Below, piece after piece: positions 33,282 through 41,855 of a DNA stretch of 64,000 nucleotides. A model generated the notes under the pieces. The model was not told where the DNA came from and searched no databases. It saw only the letters and a list, made by a program, of their open reading frames with translations. Positions within the stretch are counted from its first letter, which is position 1. The number at the start of each line of letters is the position of its first letter. Made by a program: the position numbers and the translations under genes. This stretch comes from Candidatus Woesearchaeota archaeon. Its GTDB lineage: Archaea; Nanobdellota; Nanobdellia; Woesearchaeales; UBA10216. Location of the stretch: contig JACPTG010000001.1 of assembly GCA_016192905.1 (NCBI GenBank), positions 165,005 through 229,004 on the forward strand. Reading direction: 5' to 3'.

Positions 33282-33378
33282 GTTGTTTAATGAGTCTAGA
33301 AGTAGGACTATTTAAAGTTATCTTTTTTCTCCCCGGGTTTTCAAAACTTTTAAATAGAACCTAGCCCAGAGTTTCCCC

Positions 33379-33561
33379 ATGCCAGGGAAAAAGGGGTATA
33401 TTGTAAGCTATGGTGACTGGTTCAAGGGTCTTCTGATTGGAGTGATTGTCGGCGCTGCATTAGTTTACTTCTTCATGTCAGGCGTGGTAAAGCTGCCATT
33501 TGGCCCTGCCCAGACTGCAAAGGTCATAGTTCCGGTTATTCCCTTTGTTTTCAGGAAGTAA
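33379..33561 (+). CDS. Small single-pass membrane protein, 60 aa
   Basis: The protein has a basic start, one membrane helix (GLLIGVIVGAALVYFFM) and a short C-terminal tail rich in Pro and Val. The upstream CTTTTAAATAG (33347-33357) is a TATA box at leaderless distance from the ATG. Function unknown. Confidence 0.65.
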   Translation: MPGKKGYIVSYGDWFKGLLIGVIVGAALVYFFMSGVVKLPFGPAQTAKVIVPVIPFVFRK

Positions 33562-33593
33562 CGCCTTTAATTGTTTGTAGTTACTTTTAGTTG

Positions 33594-33773
33594 TAGCGGG
33601 CTGACTCTTTGTGTACGGTACAAATTAAGCCTGCATAAAGGCAATACTCATTCACAAGGCGCTTTAACATTGCCAGGGCAGTGAACATTCCAAAGCGGTT
33701 CACGAAGCCAGGCCATCCACGTAACGAGTCTCCCGAAAGGGGCTGCTTGTTCCGGGGTGGCGACAGCCTGCCA
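33594..33773 (-). repeat. MITE-like dispersed repeat, complete copy E
   Basis: Read on the minus strand this 180-bp copy begins TGGCAGGCTGTCGCCACCCC and ends AGAGTCAGCCCGCTA, giving terminal inverted repeats of about ten bases. It contains the block AGCAGCCCCTTTCGGGAGAC near the left end and CGCTTTGGAATGTTCACTGC in the middle. It has no open frame of interest. Compared with copy A it is about 23 bp longer in the right half. Confidence 0.8.
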
Positions 33774-33806
33774 TTTAATTTAAGTTATTCAACTAATAAT
33801 CAGTAA

Positions 33807-33839
33807 TAGCATGCTAACTCCGCATGCACTGACGCAACA
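33807..33839 (-). repeat. MITE-like repeat, right-end remnant E2
   Basis: TAGCATGCTAACTCCGCATG followed by CACTGACGCAAC is a degenerate right terminus; the last part (GCACTGACGCAA) is shared with the remnant at 54483. It lies 33 bp after the complete copy. Confidence 0.5.
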
Positions 33840-33859
33840 AACAAAGAACTGAAAATAAA

Positions 33860-34285
33860 CTAACCGCCTATTTGGAACTCAAGAAACGGCATAGCCTGGA
33901 CCAGGCTTGCTCCGAGAAAATCCCAGGCATAGGGGGCTGCAAAGATTAAGGCTCCTATAATCAGCACATGAATGAATTTTTCGCCAACCCTGCCAACAAT
34001 CGCGGCTGCTGCGCTGACCTTCAGCATGGCGATAATCGCCACCAGAAGCCTTACCCCAAGCTCAACATACCAGTTCACTGCCACAGACTGGCCCAAGAAA
34101 CCAAGCGCGAAGCCAACATTCATGCTGATGAAAGTAAAAAAGATAGTTGCAGGAATCGCATGGATTCCATGCCCAAGCCAGCCCATTCCCCTCTCATCCT
34201 GATGAACGAAGAACAGCTCCACAAGGCCAATGATTGCTCCCAAAAAAAGCGCAGGTATAAGCACTATTGTCTGGGCCTCAGCCAT
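33860..34285 (-). CDS. Four-helix membrane protein, 141 aa
   Basis: The protein has four hydrophobic segments (IVLIPALFLGAIIGLVELFF, IPATIFFTFISMNVGFALGF, GVRLLVAIIAMLKVSAAAAI, HVLIIGALIFAAPYAW) and a conserved-looking HQDERGMGWLGHGIH loop after the first. It is divergent from the following pair of large membrane proteins, and could work with them. No family is recognised. Confidence 0.75.
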   Translation of the reverse strand: MAEAQTIVLIPALFLGAIIGLVELFFVHQDERGMGWLGHGIHAIPATIFFTFISMNVGFALGFLGQSVAVNWYVELGVRLLVAIIAMLKVSAAAAIVGRVGEKFIHVLIIGALIFAAPYAWDFLGASLVQAMPFLEFQIGG

Positions 34286-34353
34286 GCATGGATTCCTGCA
34301 GCCGCTATTATTTAAAGGTTTGCCCGGCCATCCTCGCCGAGAGCACAGAAAAG

Positions 34354-34361
34354 TTTATATA
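34354..34361 (+). promoter_or_regulatory. TATA box of the tandem membrane-protein pair
   Basis: TTTATATA precedes the ATG at 34400 with a leader of about 15 bases that holds AAGGTG. Confidence 0.65.
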
Positions 34362-34399
34362 CGCTCTGCCCGGAATTTGCGCTATAAAAAGGTGCTGCT

Positions 34400-35860
34400 A
34401 TGAACAAGCGTTTGCTCTGGCATATTTTACTTGCCTGGGCTCTGTTTCACCTGCTGATTCCATTGGCCGCTGCCGCGGTTGATCCCCTCTCACAGGCGCT
34501 TGGCCCATTCGCGGGCTTTAATGTCGGCCAGGTTTATGAGAGGTTCGGAGTATTCCTTGACTTTATCGCATTTGCAGTGCTGTTCATCGGCGCTGCCCAG
34601 GCAGGGCTAAAGGACGTCTTCAAGGAACAGCAAATAGTCCCTGTCATCATCGGCGTAATTCTTGCGGTCGCTGCCTCTGTCTTTGCCAACAGGGCAGGTT
34701 TTAAGCTTGCAGACCTCGGCCCCTATGCGCTTGTTGTTGGCCTGATAATCATCGGCATCGCGGTTTACAGGATGCTCAACGGCATGGGCTTTGGCGGAGT
34801 CAAGGCAGGGGCATGGGCATTTGTGATTGCCTGGGCGCTGTTTTCCGCGCTGATTGACAAGTGGATTCCTGACCAGGGGCTCCTCAGGACTGTGTTCGCG
34901 ATGGGCCACCTGCTTTTCCTGATTGGCTTTGTATTCCTGATTGTAGGTGCCTTCGGGTGGGTGACTGGAGGGCTTGGCGGCGGAGGCGAGGTTCGTGTAG
35001 GCCAGGCTCCTACTGCTGACCAGGCAAGGGCGCAGGAGCAGGAAAGGGCTGCTCAGCAGGCAAGAGAGGAAGCTGTAAGGGGATTGCAGCTTGAGGAACA
35101 CGATTTCGGCCAGCTCCAGGCTGCTGAGGATGCGGGAATTGCAAACCTCGCCGATGCCGCACAATACCTGCAGAGCGCCATTGACCTGATTCGGCATGTG
35201 GTGTCACAGCGCGGCACTGGCCCTGACACCTGGCGACAGATTGGCGAGAGGCTTACCCGGGCAAGGAATGACATCCTGAATGCCATCCGGATAGAAGGCC
35301 AGATACAGGCGACTTATGAGGAAATTGAGCGGATCACGCCTCTAATGACTACAGTTTTTGCAAGGCTTAATAATTTCCGTGACGCCCTTCGCAGGGAATT
35401 GGCGCGTCCATATGCTCCGGCTGGCGCCCCAGACCCATGGGCGGCAATCGGACCCCCTGCAGGAGCTCCTCCTGGAATGACCCCCGCCCAAACAGCCATT
35501 GACAACCGCGTAACTGCCTACATTACAAGTCTCAGGAGGGCTGCATTTGAGCAGATGCAGAGGGTAACCGGGCCTTTGAGGACTGCTGTTCAGCAGGCAA
35601 CAAGCAGCGAAACCGCAGCAAGGAGTGAATTAAACGCAGGCATATCTGCATTGCAGGCAGGAAACCCAAGGGAGGCATTGAGAAGATTCGGAAATTCGCT
35701 TGCAAGCATCAACACCGCAATCCGCAACCTCGGAGCAGCCAGGACGCTGATGAGGAACGAGGCTGCCCTGGACGCGCAGCTGGCGACAATCATTGGAAAC
35801 ACTGCGGCCGGCTCGCCTGACATCGCCAGGCACGCGCTAAACGCAGCCTCAACTCCCTAA
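34400..35860 (+). CDS. Membrane protein with long helical C-terminal domain (tandem paralog 1)
   Basis: The 486-residue protein has a signal-like first helix, then SQALGPFAGFNVGQVYERFG, five or six further membrane helices to about residue 195, a Gly hinge and a long Ala/Gln/Arg-rich helical domain (QARAQEQERAAQQAREEAVR onward). The N-terminal half is homologous to that of the next gene (IGPFSNFNIGGIYDKFG). The C-terminal half is probably cytoplasmic and coiled-coil-like. It starts a two-gene operon. Function unknown. Confidence 0.78.
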   Translation: MNKRLLWHILLAWALFHLLIPLAAAAVDPLSQALGPFAGFNVGQVYERFGVFLDFIAFAVLFIGAAQAGLKDVFKEQQIVPVIIGVILAVAASVFANRAGFKLADLGPYALVVGLIIIGIAVYRMLNGMGFGGVKAGAWAFVIAWALFSALIDKWIPDQGLLRTVFAMGHLLFLIGFVFLIVGAFGWVTGGLGGGGEVRVGQAPTADQARAQEQERAAQQAREEAVRGLQLEEHDFGQLQAAEDAGIANLADAAQYLQSAIDLIRHVVSQRGTGPDTWRQIGERLTRARNDILNAIRIEGQIQATYEEIERITPLMTTVFARLNNFRDALRRELARPYAPAGAPDPWAAIGPPAGAPPGMTPAQTAIDNRVTAYITSLRRAAFEQMQRVTGPLRTAVQQATSSETAARSELNAGISALQAGNPREALRRFGNSLASINTAIRNLGAARTLMRNEAALDAQLATIIGNTAAGSPDIARHALNAASTP

Positions 35861-35869
35861 GGAGACCTT

Positions 35870-38218
35870 ATGGACAGAAAAGCGTCAAAAATTTTTTTCC
35901 ATGCTCTTATCACCCTTGCCCTAGCAGTGCCTGTCCTCGCCCAAGGCCCAGCAGACCTGATAGGCCCTTTCTCAAATTTTAACATCGGGGGGATTTACGA
36001 CAAATTCGGCTTGTTCATTGACTTCCTCCTGTACACGGCCCTGTTTGTCGGCGTCTCAAAGTTTGCCCTGGAAAAGCATTTTGAAAGCACACCCGCAGTC
36101 CCCATCGTCATAGGCCTTGTGCTCGCCATATCCACATCTGTCTTCGCATACAGGGTAGGCTTCAGGATTGTTAACCTCGGGCCCTATGCGCTGCTCGTCG
36201 GCCTTGCCATGCTGATAATTGCAGTCTACCAGATGTTCCGAGGCTTTGGAATCAACATCCCAAACGCAGCCGCCATGGGCTTTGTAATCGGCTGGGCAGT
36301 ATTTTCAGCCGCAGGAGGAACATTCATTGACCAGATTCCAGAGGACAGCCAGCTCCGCACTGTTTTCGCATTCGGCAACATCCTCTGGCTAGTCGGGCTA
36401 ATTTTCCTCCTGATATCCCTCTTCAAGCTGCTCACAGCCGGAGAGGAGCCTCCCAAGCAGGAAGGAGGCGGGGAGACGCAGCAGCAGGCGCGACAGCAAC
36501 AAGCGCAGCAGGCACAGCAGCGGCAAGCACAGGAAGAGCAGGCCCAAAGAGAGCGGGCAAGAGCTGGCGAGCTGGCACAGGATGGTGCACGCCAAGCCGG
36601 GCCACAGGCTCAGCCAGCAACAATGAGGCCCAGAACATTCCCACAGTTCAGGCCAGCTCCAGTCCAATTCCCAATGCCAGGCGGGCCGGGAAGGCCGCTG
36701 AGGATGCCTCCGATAGTCATGCCGTTCTGGGTTGCGCCTGGAACCGCCGGGGCTGCTGGAGGTGCTGCTGCCGGTGGAGGAGCCGGAGGTGGCGGGATTC
36801 CTCCAGGTGGAGCAGGGGCAAGCGGTGGCGGCGGAGGAGCGCCTCCCATTGGTGGAGGTGGTGGCGGAGCGCCTGCAGGCCCGCCCCCTCCGCCGATAGC
36901 TGGCGGAGCATTGCCGACACCTGGATTTTTTGGACGGGTTGGCGGCTGGTTTTCAGGGGCAAAAGCCAAAGTCAAGCCGCCAGCAGCAGCGATATATGGG
37001 GCTGGCAAGAAGGGTGTGGCATGGACTTCCCCAAAGGTTAAGGCTGCATATGCGGCCGCTGCTCCGGCGGTGGCAGCAGGAGCTGCAAAGGCAGGAGCGG
37101 CTGTCAACAGGGCGGCTTCTGGAAAAGTGGCCAACCCTCCCTTTCAGAAGATGCGAAAATATTTCCTCAGGCTTGTTGGCAGCGGAAGGGGCTCACTGGC
37201 TGACCTGGAAGGTTATCTGAGGGGCATATTTGTTCAGGTGGAGAACGTCAGGTCAGAGCCTGATGCTGCAAGGCGGACCGCGCTCGCTTCAGAGCTGGCA
37301 AGCCGCATTGAAAATGACATTGACAGCCGGAATGGCCAAAGCGCCCTTAACAGGGCTTTGGCGCAGGTCACCTTAGTCAGACAGGAGGTTGAGCGAAAGC
37401 CTTTCGAGGATGAAGACAAGGTGAACAGGGTGCGGTGGGCGATGATTCAGGTGGAAAAAGAGCTTAGGAAGGTAAAGGGTGCCCTGACTAACTGCGCTGA
37501 GATGCTGAGGGCAGGCTCATTTGATGAGGCTTCCGAAGAGTGTCAGTTTGCGTTAAGGCAGTCTGAAGATAACCTCCGCGTGGACAGCCCAACTGGCCCG
37601 CTTGCTGTTGTTGCTGCGGAGATTCAGCGCGAGGCTGAAGCCACTCCGCCTTCACCTGTTGCAGAGGCGATTCTTGGCGGATACGCTTACGCGCGGCCAA
37701 GGGTTGAGGAGTTCGTATCCTCTGCACCTGGGAGGGCGGTGGCCTTCGCTGCTGCCGCGCCTGGACGGGTAGGGGAAGCGTGGTCACAGGCTGATGCGCA
37801 GGCGGGGAGGATAATTTACGGCACAGTTTCAGGCTCTGTTAAGGCCTGCATAAGGGAGCTGGACAGGATTTCCGGTTTTTTGAGGGGCTTGCGCAGCGAG
37901 AAAAACCGGGACAAGCGCATCTGGTCGCTTGTTTCAGCAGCACACGACATTGGCCGTTTCATTTCAGGGGATGGCTGCCTGTCCCGCGCTGCCCGGCTTT
38001 TAAATGGAGAGGAGATTGACAAGATAAGACTGGCGGGCTCGCTTGTGAATGGCGCTTACAATGATATCCGGGCAGATGTTCAAACTTCTCCGGAGGCCTG
38101 GTCAAGGATGAGCCACGATGAGAAGAACGCCGGAATTGAAGCTGCGGTGGCAAAGCTCTCGGAAGCCAAGGCTGAGCTCGCCAGGATCTCGGTGCCTGTG
38201 GCTGCCATGACGGCATAG
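35870..38218 (+). CDS. Membrane protein with low-complexity linker (tandem paralog 2)
   Basis: The 782-residue protein has a cleavable-looking signal (ALITLALAVPVLAQ), about six membrane helices to residue 190, a Gln/Ala/Arg coiled coil, a Pro-rich part, then about 70 residues almost entirely Gly, Ala and Pro, and a C-terminal helical domain of about 400 residues with conserved-looking cysteine positions. It begins nine bases after its paralog. The mixed low-complexity regions are typical of proteins that span envelopes or form flexible scaffolds. No family is recognised. Confidence 0.75.
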   Translation: MDRKASKIFFHALITLALAVPVLAQGPADLIGPFSNFNIGGIYDKFGLFIDFLLYTALFVGVSKFALEKHFESTPAVPIVIGLVLAISTSVFAYRVGFRIVNLGPYALLVGLAMLIIAVYQMFRGFGINIPNAAAMGFVIGWAVFSAAGGTFIDQIPEDSQLRTVFAFGNILWLVGLIFLLISLFKLLTAGEEPPKQEGGGETQQQARQQQAQQAQQRQAQEEQAQRERARAGELAQDGARQAGPQAQPATMRPRTFPQFRPAPVQFPMPGGPGRPLRMPPIVMPFWVAPGTAGAAGGAAAGGGAGGGGIPPGGAGASGGGGGAPPIGGGGGGAPAGPPPPPIAGGALPTPGFFGRVGGWFSGAKAKVKPPAAAIYGAGKKGVAWTSPKVKAAYAAAAPAVAAGAAKAGAAVNRAASGKVANPPFQKMRKYFLRLVGSGRGSLADLEGYLRGIFVQVENVRSEPDAARRTALASELASRIENDIDSRNGQSALNRALAQVTLVRQEVERKPFEDEDKVNRVRWAMIQVEKELRKVKGALTNCAEMLRAGSFDEASEECQFALRQSEDNLRVDSPTGPLAVVAAEIQREAEATPPSPVAEAILGGYAYARPRVEEFVSSAPGRAVAFAAAAPGRVGEAWSQADAQAGRIIYGTVSGSVKACIRELDRISGFLRGLRSEKNRDKRIWSLVSAAHDIGRFISGDGCLSRAARLLNGEEIDKIRLAGSLVNGAYNDIRADVQTSPEAWSRMSHDEKNAGIEAAVAKLSEAKAELARISVPVAAMTA

Positions 38219-38263
38219 AAGCTTTTTCAGAACAACCGAAATTTTTCTGAAAAAATGAAAAAA

Positions 38264-38289
38264 TTCCGAAAATTTTAAATACTTCGGAA
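38264..38289 (+). promoter_or_regulatory. Operator overlapping the TATA box of a toxin-antitoxin pair
   Basis: TTCCGAA (38264-38270) and TTCGGAA (38283-38289) form a perfect seven-base inverted repeat that brackets the TATA box TTTTAAATAC (38273-38282). A further CCGAAATTTTT half-site occurs at 38236-38246. A bound antitoxin dimer would block TBP. Confidence 0.65.
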
Positions 38290-38303
38290 ACCTTGCAGGA
38301 GGA

Positions 38304-38540
38304 ATGGCATCAGACATCAAGACCCTGGGCAAGAGGGGGGAGATAGTCATCCCAAAGAAAATAAGGGTGGCTGCGGGGCTGGATGAGAAAACGCGCATTA
38401 AGATAATTCGCACAAGCAGGGGGATAGTGCTGATTCCACTGAAGAAGAGCTTTGCCGACTTTGCAGGCTTGCTTGGAAGCGGAGGGTACAACAAGAAGGA
38501 GCTTGACGATGCCATGTGGGAAATAGCAGGCATGGGATAA
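38304..38540 (+). CDS. AbrB-type antitoxin (VapB-like), 78 aa
   Basis: The protein has the swapped-hairpin pattern TLGKRGEIVIPKKIRVAAGL and a strand ending RGIVLIPLKKS, then a helical tail that would bind the toxin. The TATA box puts transcription start at about the ATG, so the AGGAGG immediately before it is probably not used for initiation. It is followed directly by the toxin gene (TAAATG). Confidence 0.88.
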   Translation: MASDIKTLGKRGEIVIPKKIRVAAGLDEKTRIKIIRTSRGIVLIPLKKSFADFAGLLGSGGYNKKELDDAMWEIAGMG

Positions 38541-39002
38541 ATGGCCCGGGTGTTCATCGACACAGGACCCCTTCTTGACTTACTGGCCAAGGCTGATGAT
38601 TGGCGGGGAATCGGCAGATTCCTGGACAAAAATGAGGCTTGCACGAGCAGCATTGTGCTTGCCGAGCTAAAGTTCAAATTCCTGTGGAGTGAGGCTGCAC
38701 GCGTTTTTGGAATTGAGTCCAAGAAGTATGAACTTGTAAGACGCATAAAAGGCAATGCAGCCTTCACAAGACAGGCTTACAGGAAGTACCTTGAATTTTA
38801 TGTTTTTCTTGCATCGCGGATTGAAATATTCGCCCTCTCAAAGGACGATGAGGTTTTGGCGTGTGAGCTTGCAATGAGATATTCCCTGCTGCCTAACGAT
38901 GCGCTTATCCTGGCCTGCATGATTAAAAATGGGGTTAACAGGATTTTAACCTTTGATTCTGATTTCAGCAGGATTCCAGAAATAGAGGTCTGCAAGCCTT
39001 AG
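38541..39002 (+). CDS. PIN-domain toxin (VapC-like), 153 aa
   Basis: The protein begins [20 protein letters not shown] with the first catalytic aspartate, and near the end reads [20 protein letters not shown] and [10 protein letters not shown] with the remaining acidic residues. PIN toxins are Mg-dependent RNases. Its stop overlaps the converging S10 gene by four bases. Confidence 0.9.
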   Translation: MARVFIDTGPLLDLLAKADDWRGIGRFLDKNEACTSSIVLAELKFKFLWSEAARVFGIESKKYELVRRIKGNAAFTRQAYRKYLEFYVFLASRIEIFALSKDDEVLACELAMRYSLLPNDALILACMIKNGVNRILTFDSDFSRIPEIEVCKP

Positions 39003-39316
39003 CCCTCAATCATCTCCATTTCCATAGTGAGGCCTTCTTCTGGAATTGGAAGCCTCATGACAAGGCGCAGGGCGCGCTCGTCAACATCAAGGTCTATGAG
39101 CCGCTTGTGTATCCGCATCTCAAACCTGTCAAAAGAAGCCTTGCCATCGCCGCACGGGCACTTTCTTGTAGTGACCTTCAGCTTTTTTGTCGGCAGGGGT
39201 ATGGGGCCGCGCATGTCAACGCCAGTCTTCTCAACAATGTCCTTTATGGCGTCGCATATCTGGTTGACCTTCCCTATGTCAGTGCTTGCAATCTTGATTC
39301 GCGCCTTCTGAGCCAT
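38999..39316 (-). CDS. rps10: Ribosomal protein S10 (uS10)
   Basis: The 105-residue protein is the archaeal form of S10, with [20 protein letters not shown] at the start, [20 protein letters not shown] in the loop that reaches the ribosome interior, and [16 protein letters not shown] near the end. A CPCGDG insertion in the loop is typical of archaea. The ATG at 39316 gives the conserved start; six residues upstream are spurious. It follows the EF-1alpha gene, the classic archaeal order. Confidence 0.95.
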   Translation of the reverse strand: MAQKARIKIASTDIGKVNQICDAIKDIVEKTGVDMRGPIPLPTKKLKVTTRKCPCGDGKASFDRFEMRIHKRLIDLDVDERALRLVMRLPIPEEGLTMEMEMIEG

Positions 39317-39387
39317 ATTCTTCCCCTGCCACACGGCAAATGGTTAGCTTGCCGTGTCCCCCCAGAGAGGGAACACATTCAGCAAAA

Positions 39388-40683
39388 TTACTTCAGTTCC
39401 TTCTTCACAAGGTCTATGCACTGGCCTGCGGCCACGGTAACGCCAGAATCCCTAACCGCAAACCTTGCCAGCTGAGGAATCTCCTTTGCCTTCTCAATAA
39501 CCAGCGGGGTGGTAGGCTTGACCTGCACAACCGCGATATCGCCGTTCTTAAGGAAGTCCGGATTTTCCTGAAGCGTTTCCCCTGTTGCAGGGTTTATCTT
39601 TTTCGGAATAGCCGTTATCTGGCATGCTACCTGTGCAGTGTGTATGTGGAATACAGGCGTGTATCCTACCGTGACAACAGTCGGGTGATTGATGATTGCT
39701 ATCTGGGCGGTAAACTCTGTGGCCACTGTCGGAACATTGTCAGGGTGACCGACCACATCGCCCCTTGTAATGTCCTGCTTGGAAATGCCCCTGACGTTGA
39801 ACCCGACATTATCGCCAGGCTCAGCCATCGGAAGCTGCTCATGGTGCATCTCAATCGTCTTGACCTCTCCCACAACTCCCTTGCCCTCCCTTCCGGGGAC
39901 CATTATAATCTTGTCGCCTAACTTCATGACTCCTGTCTCAACCCTTCCAACCGGAACAACACCTATGCCTGTGATGTTGTACACATCCTGAATTGGCAGC
40001 CTCAGCGGAAGCTGCGTCGGCTTCTCAGGCTCCTTGAAGTTGTTGATTGCCTCAAGCAGGGTTGGACCCTTGTACCAGGGCATGTTTGTTGACTTGTTCT
40101 TGACATTCTCGCCAAGGTAGGATGCCATCGCCACCCACTGAATCTCATCAGGATTGTACCTTACAGACTTCAGGACAGCACTTACCTCTGCCTTGACCTC
40201 ATCAAACCTCTTCTGGTCATAACCGGCCATGTCCATCTTGTTTATTGCGACTATCAGCTGGTTAACCCCCAGCGTCCTTGAAAGAAAGATGTGCTCCTTA
40301 GTCTGCGCCTGCACGCCGTCTCCCTTGTTTGCGGAAACTACAAGAACCCCGGCATCTGCCTGGCTCGCGCCTGTAATCATGTTCTTGATGAAGTCCCTGT
40401 GGCCAGGCGCGTCAATTATTGTGAAATAGAACTTTTCAGTCTCAAACTTCTTGTGGGCAAGGTCAATGGTAACGCCCCTCTCCTGCTCCTCCTTGAGGTT
40501 GTCCATGACGAACGCGAACTCAAACCCGCCCTTGCCGAGCTCCTTCGCCCTCTCCTTGAGCTTTCTCATCGCCTGCTCGTCAATAACGCCAGAATCGTAA
40601 AGCAGCCTACCGACTGTAGTGGACTTGCCATGGTCAACATGACCGATGAACACGACGTTAAGGTGCGGTTTGTTCCTAGCCAT
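39388..40683 (-). CDS. tef1: Translation elongation factor 1-alpha
   Basis: The 431-residue GTPase delivers aminoacyl-tRNA to the ribosome. It shows G1 [15 protein letters not shown]2 region [13 protein letters not shown]3 [10 protein letters not shown]4 NKMD and the C-terminal barrel domains with the archaeal [18 protein letters not shown] region. Length and motifs are complete. It lies upstream of rps10 in the same direction. Confidence 0.97.
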   Translation of the reverse strand: MARNKPHLNVVFIGHVDHGKSTTVGRLLYDSGVIDEQAMRKLKERAKELGKGGFEFAFVMDNLKEEQERGVTIDLAHKKFETEKFYFTIIDAPGHRDFIKNMITGASQADAGVLVVSANKGDGVQAQTKEHIFLSRTLGVNQLIVAINKMDMAGYDQKRFDEVKAEVSAVLKSVRYNPDEIQWVAMASYLGENVKNKSTNMPWYKGPTLLEAINNFKEPEKPTQLPLRLPIQDVYNITGIGVVPVGRVETGVMKLGDKIIMVPGREGKGVVGEVKTIEMHHEQLPMAEPGDNVGFNVRGISKQDITRGDVVGHPDNVPTVATEFTAQIAIINHPTVVTVGYTPVFHIHTAQVACQITAIPKKINPATGETLQENPDFLKNGDIAVVQVKPTTPLVIEKAKEIPQLARFAVRDSGVTVAAGQCIDLVKKELK

Positions 40684-40842
40684 TTTTCAAAAACCCTCCG
40701 GTTCAATCCTGATTTAGCTCCGAAAAGCAGAGTCAGGGATTTCCGGGGCATATATAAAGCTTGTTGTTTTGGCTGAAGGGAATTTTTTGGTTGCGGGCCG
40801 CTATATTGCACGGAGCCCAAAAAAAACCACTATTACGGTAAG

Positions 40843-40905
40843 TAGCAGGCTGTCGCCACCCCGGAACAAGCAGCCCCTTTCGGGAGGTTCGCGACGTGTA
40901 CTGCC
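40843..40905 (+). repeat. MITE-like repeat, left-end remnant F
   Basis: TAGCAGGCTGTCGCCACCCC, then GGAACAAGCAGCCCCTTTCG, match the left half of the complete copy E almost exactly. Downstream, instead of the right half, lies the remnant of a PIN-domain gene. Confidence 0.75.
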
Positions 40906-40913
40906 TGACTGCA

Positions 40914-41012
40914 ATGGACGGCCTTATTTTTGCCACTGCCCTGGAGGCTGGCGCGGAGCTGGTGACTGCAGACTCTGACTTCGCAGGAATGCAAAGGGTT
41001 GTCATGGTCTAG
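40914..41012 (+). pseudogene. C-terminal remnant of a PIN-domain gene
   Basis: The 32-codon frame reads MDGLIFATALEAGAELVTAD and then SDFAGMQRVV before TAG. This is the last part of a PIN domain, with the D, TADSDF acidic residues and the ATALE helix. The N-terminal two thirds with the first catalytic aspartate are missing and are replaced by repeat F. Confidence 0.65.
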
Positions 41013-41080
41013 CGGCAGCCTGCCACCAAAAAGCTTAAATACCTGCTGCCATAAAAACTGCATTGAAAAGAGGTGAATGG

Positions 41081-41581
41081 GTGAAGCTAAGCAAGTTAGG
41101 CTGCCGGAGGAAGGGAGCCCTTGATGTTTCTATCAACTCTATTGTAGTTATTGTGTTTGCCGTGACCATGCTCGGGCTTGGACTGGCTTTCATGAAGGGT
41201 TATTTTAGCAAGATAACTGTGGACGTTTTGCCAGAGCCGCCTGAACCTTCAGCTAGTGAACCAATCACTATACCGGGAAAGACCATTCCAATTGAAAGAT
41301 CTAAATCCTTGGAGATGACTGTAAAAGTATATAATGACGATGCAGCAGGGAATGCCTTACCCGCAACTACTATTCCAGGGATTACCTGCTATAAGTCAGG
41401 GAATACAGCTACTTCCGCTACTGAAGTATCTGTAACAACAGCACCCCAACCGATTCCATTTGGTGCAGCTGCTCAATTTCCTGTAAAAGTTAAAACTACA
41501 TTAGCCAAAGGCACCTATCCTTGTACTGTAACAATGCCTGGTGGGGCTCCAAACTTAGGATTTTTCCTTGATGTTAAGTAA
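41081..41581 (+). CDS. Pilin-like protein, second cluster
   Basis: The 166-residue protein has a basic N-terminus, a class III-like start (RRKGALDVSINSIVVIVFAV) and a hydrophobic helix to about residue 35, then a Pro/Thr-rich beta domain with two cysteines. It is similar at its start to the product of 41856 (KKGIELSINFVVIIVLSVVM). The GTG at 41081 follows AGGTGA at 41071-41076 and is preferred to the TTG at 41063. A TATA box CTTAAATAC lies at 41034-41042. Confidence 0.75.
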   Translation: MKLSKLGCRRKGALDVSINSIVVIVFAVTMLGLGLAFMKGYFSKITVDVLPEPPEPSASEPITIPGKTIPIERSKSLEMTVKVYNDDAAGNALPATTIPGITCYKSGNTATSATEVSVTTAPQPIPFGAAAQFPVKVKTTLAKGTYPCTVTMPGGAPNLGFFLDVK

Positions 41582-41594
41582 AAGGTGATACTCA

Positions 41595-41852
41595 ATGGCA
41601 AAGAAAAAACCAAACATCCCGATTCTGACAGCGAAGCAGAAGAGGAAGCTGACAACAGACCAGGAATTCCAGATAATGAAACTGGTCCTGGACAAGTTCC
41701 TGTGGCTTGGCTTTGGAATAATGGCCTTTGGCCTGTTCCAGATTTACACCCTAGGGACACTGAGCGGCTTTTACGTGATGGTAGGCGGAGCCACTGTCCT
41801 TGTGATCTTCATCTGGATTCTCATACGCGAGTATGAGATTGCCAAGTTCTAG
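41595..41852 (+). CDS. Small two-helix membrane protein, 85 aa
   Basis: The protein has a basic first 30 residues and two membrane helices (FLWLGFGIMAFGLFQIYTL and GFYVMVGGATVLVIFIWIL). It lies between two pilin-like genes in one operon with spacing of 13 and 3 bases, so it may be an assembly partner. A ribosome binding site (AAAGGTGAT) precedes the ATG. No family is recognised. Confidence 0.78.
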   Translation: MAKKKPNIPILTAKQKRKLTTDQEFQIMKLVLDKFLWLGFGIMAFGLFQIYTLGTLSGFYVMVGGATVLVIFIWILIREYEIAKF

Positions 41853-41855
41853 GCC

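Noticed and set aside
34607-35197. Minus-strand frame of 196 codons inside the first tandem membrane gene
   Set aside because: It is complementary to a long hydrophobic gene with clear promoter, and its own composition is not protein-like.
36610-37134. Minus-strand Ala/Gly/Pro-rich frame inside the second tandem membrane gene
   Set aside because: It mirrors the Gly/Ala/Pro-rich linker of the plus-strand gene and has no signals of its own.
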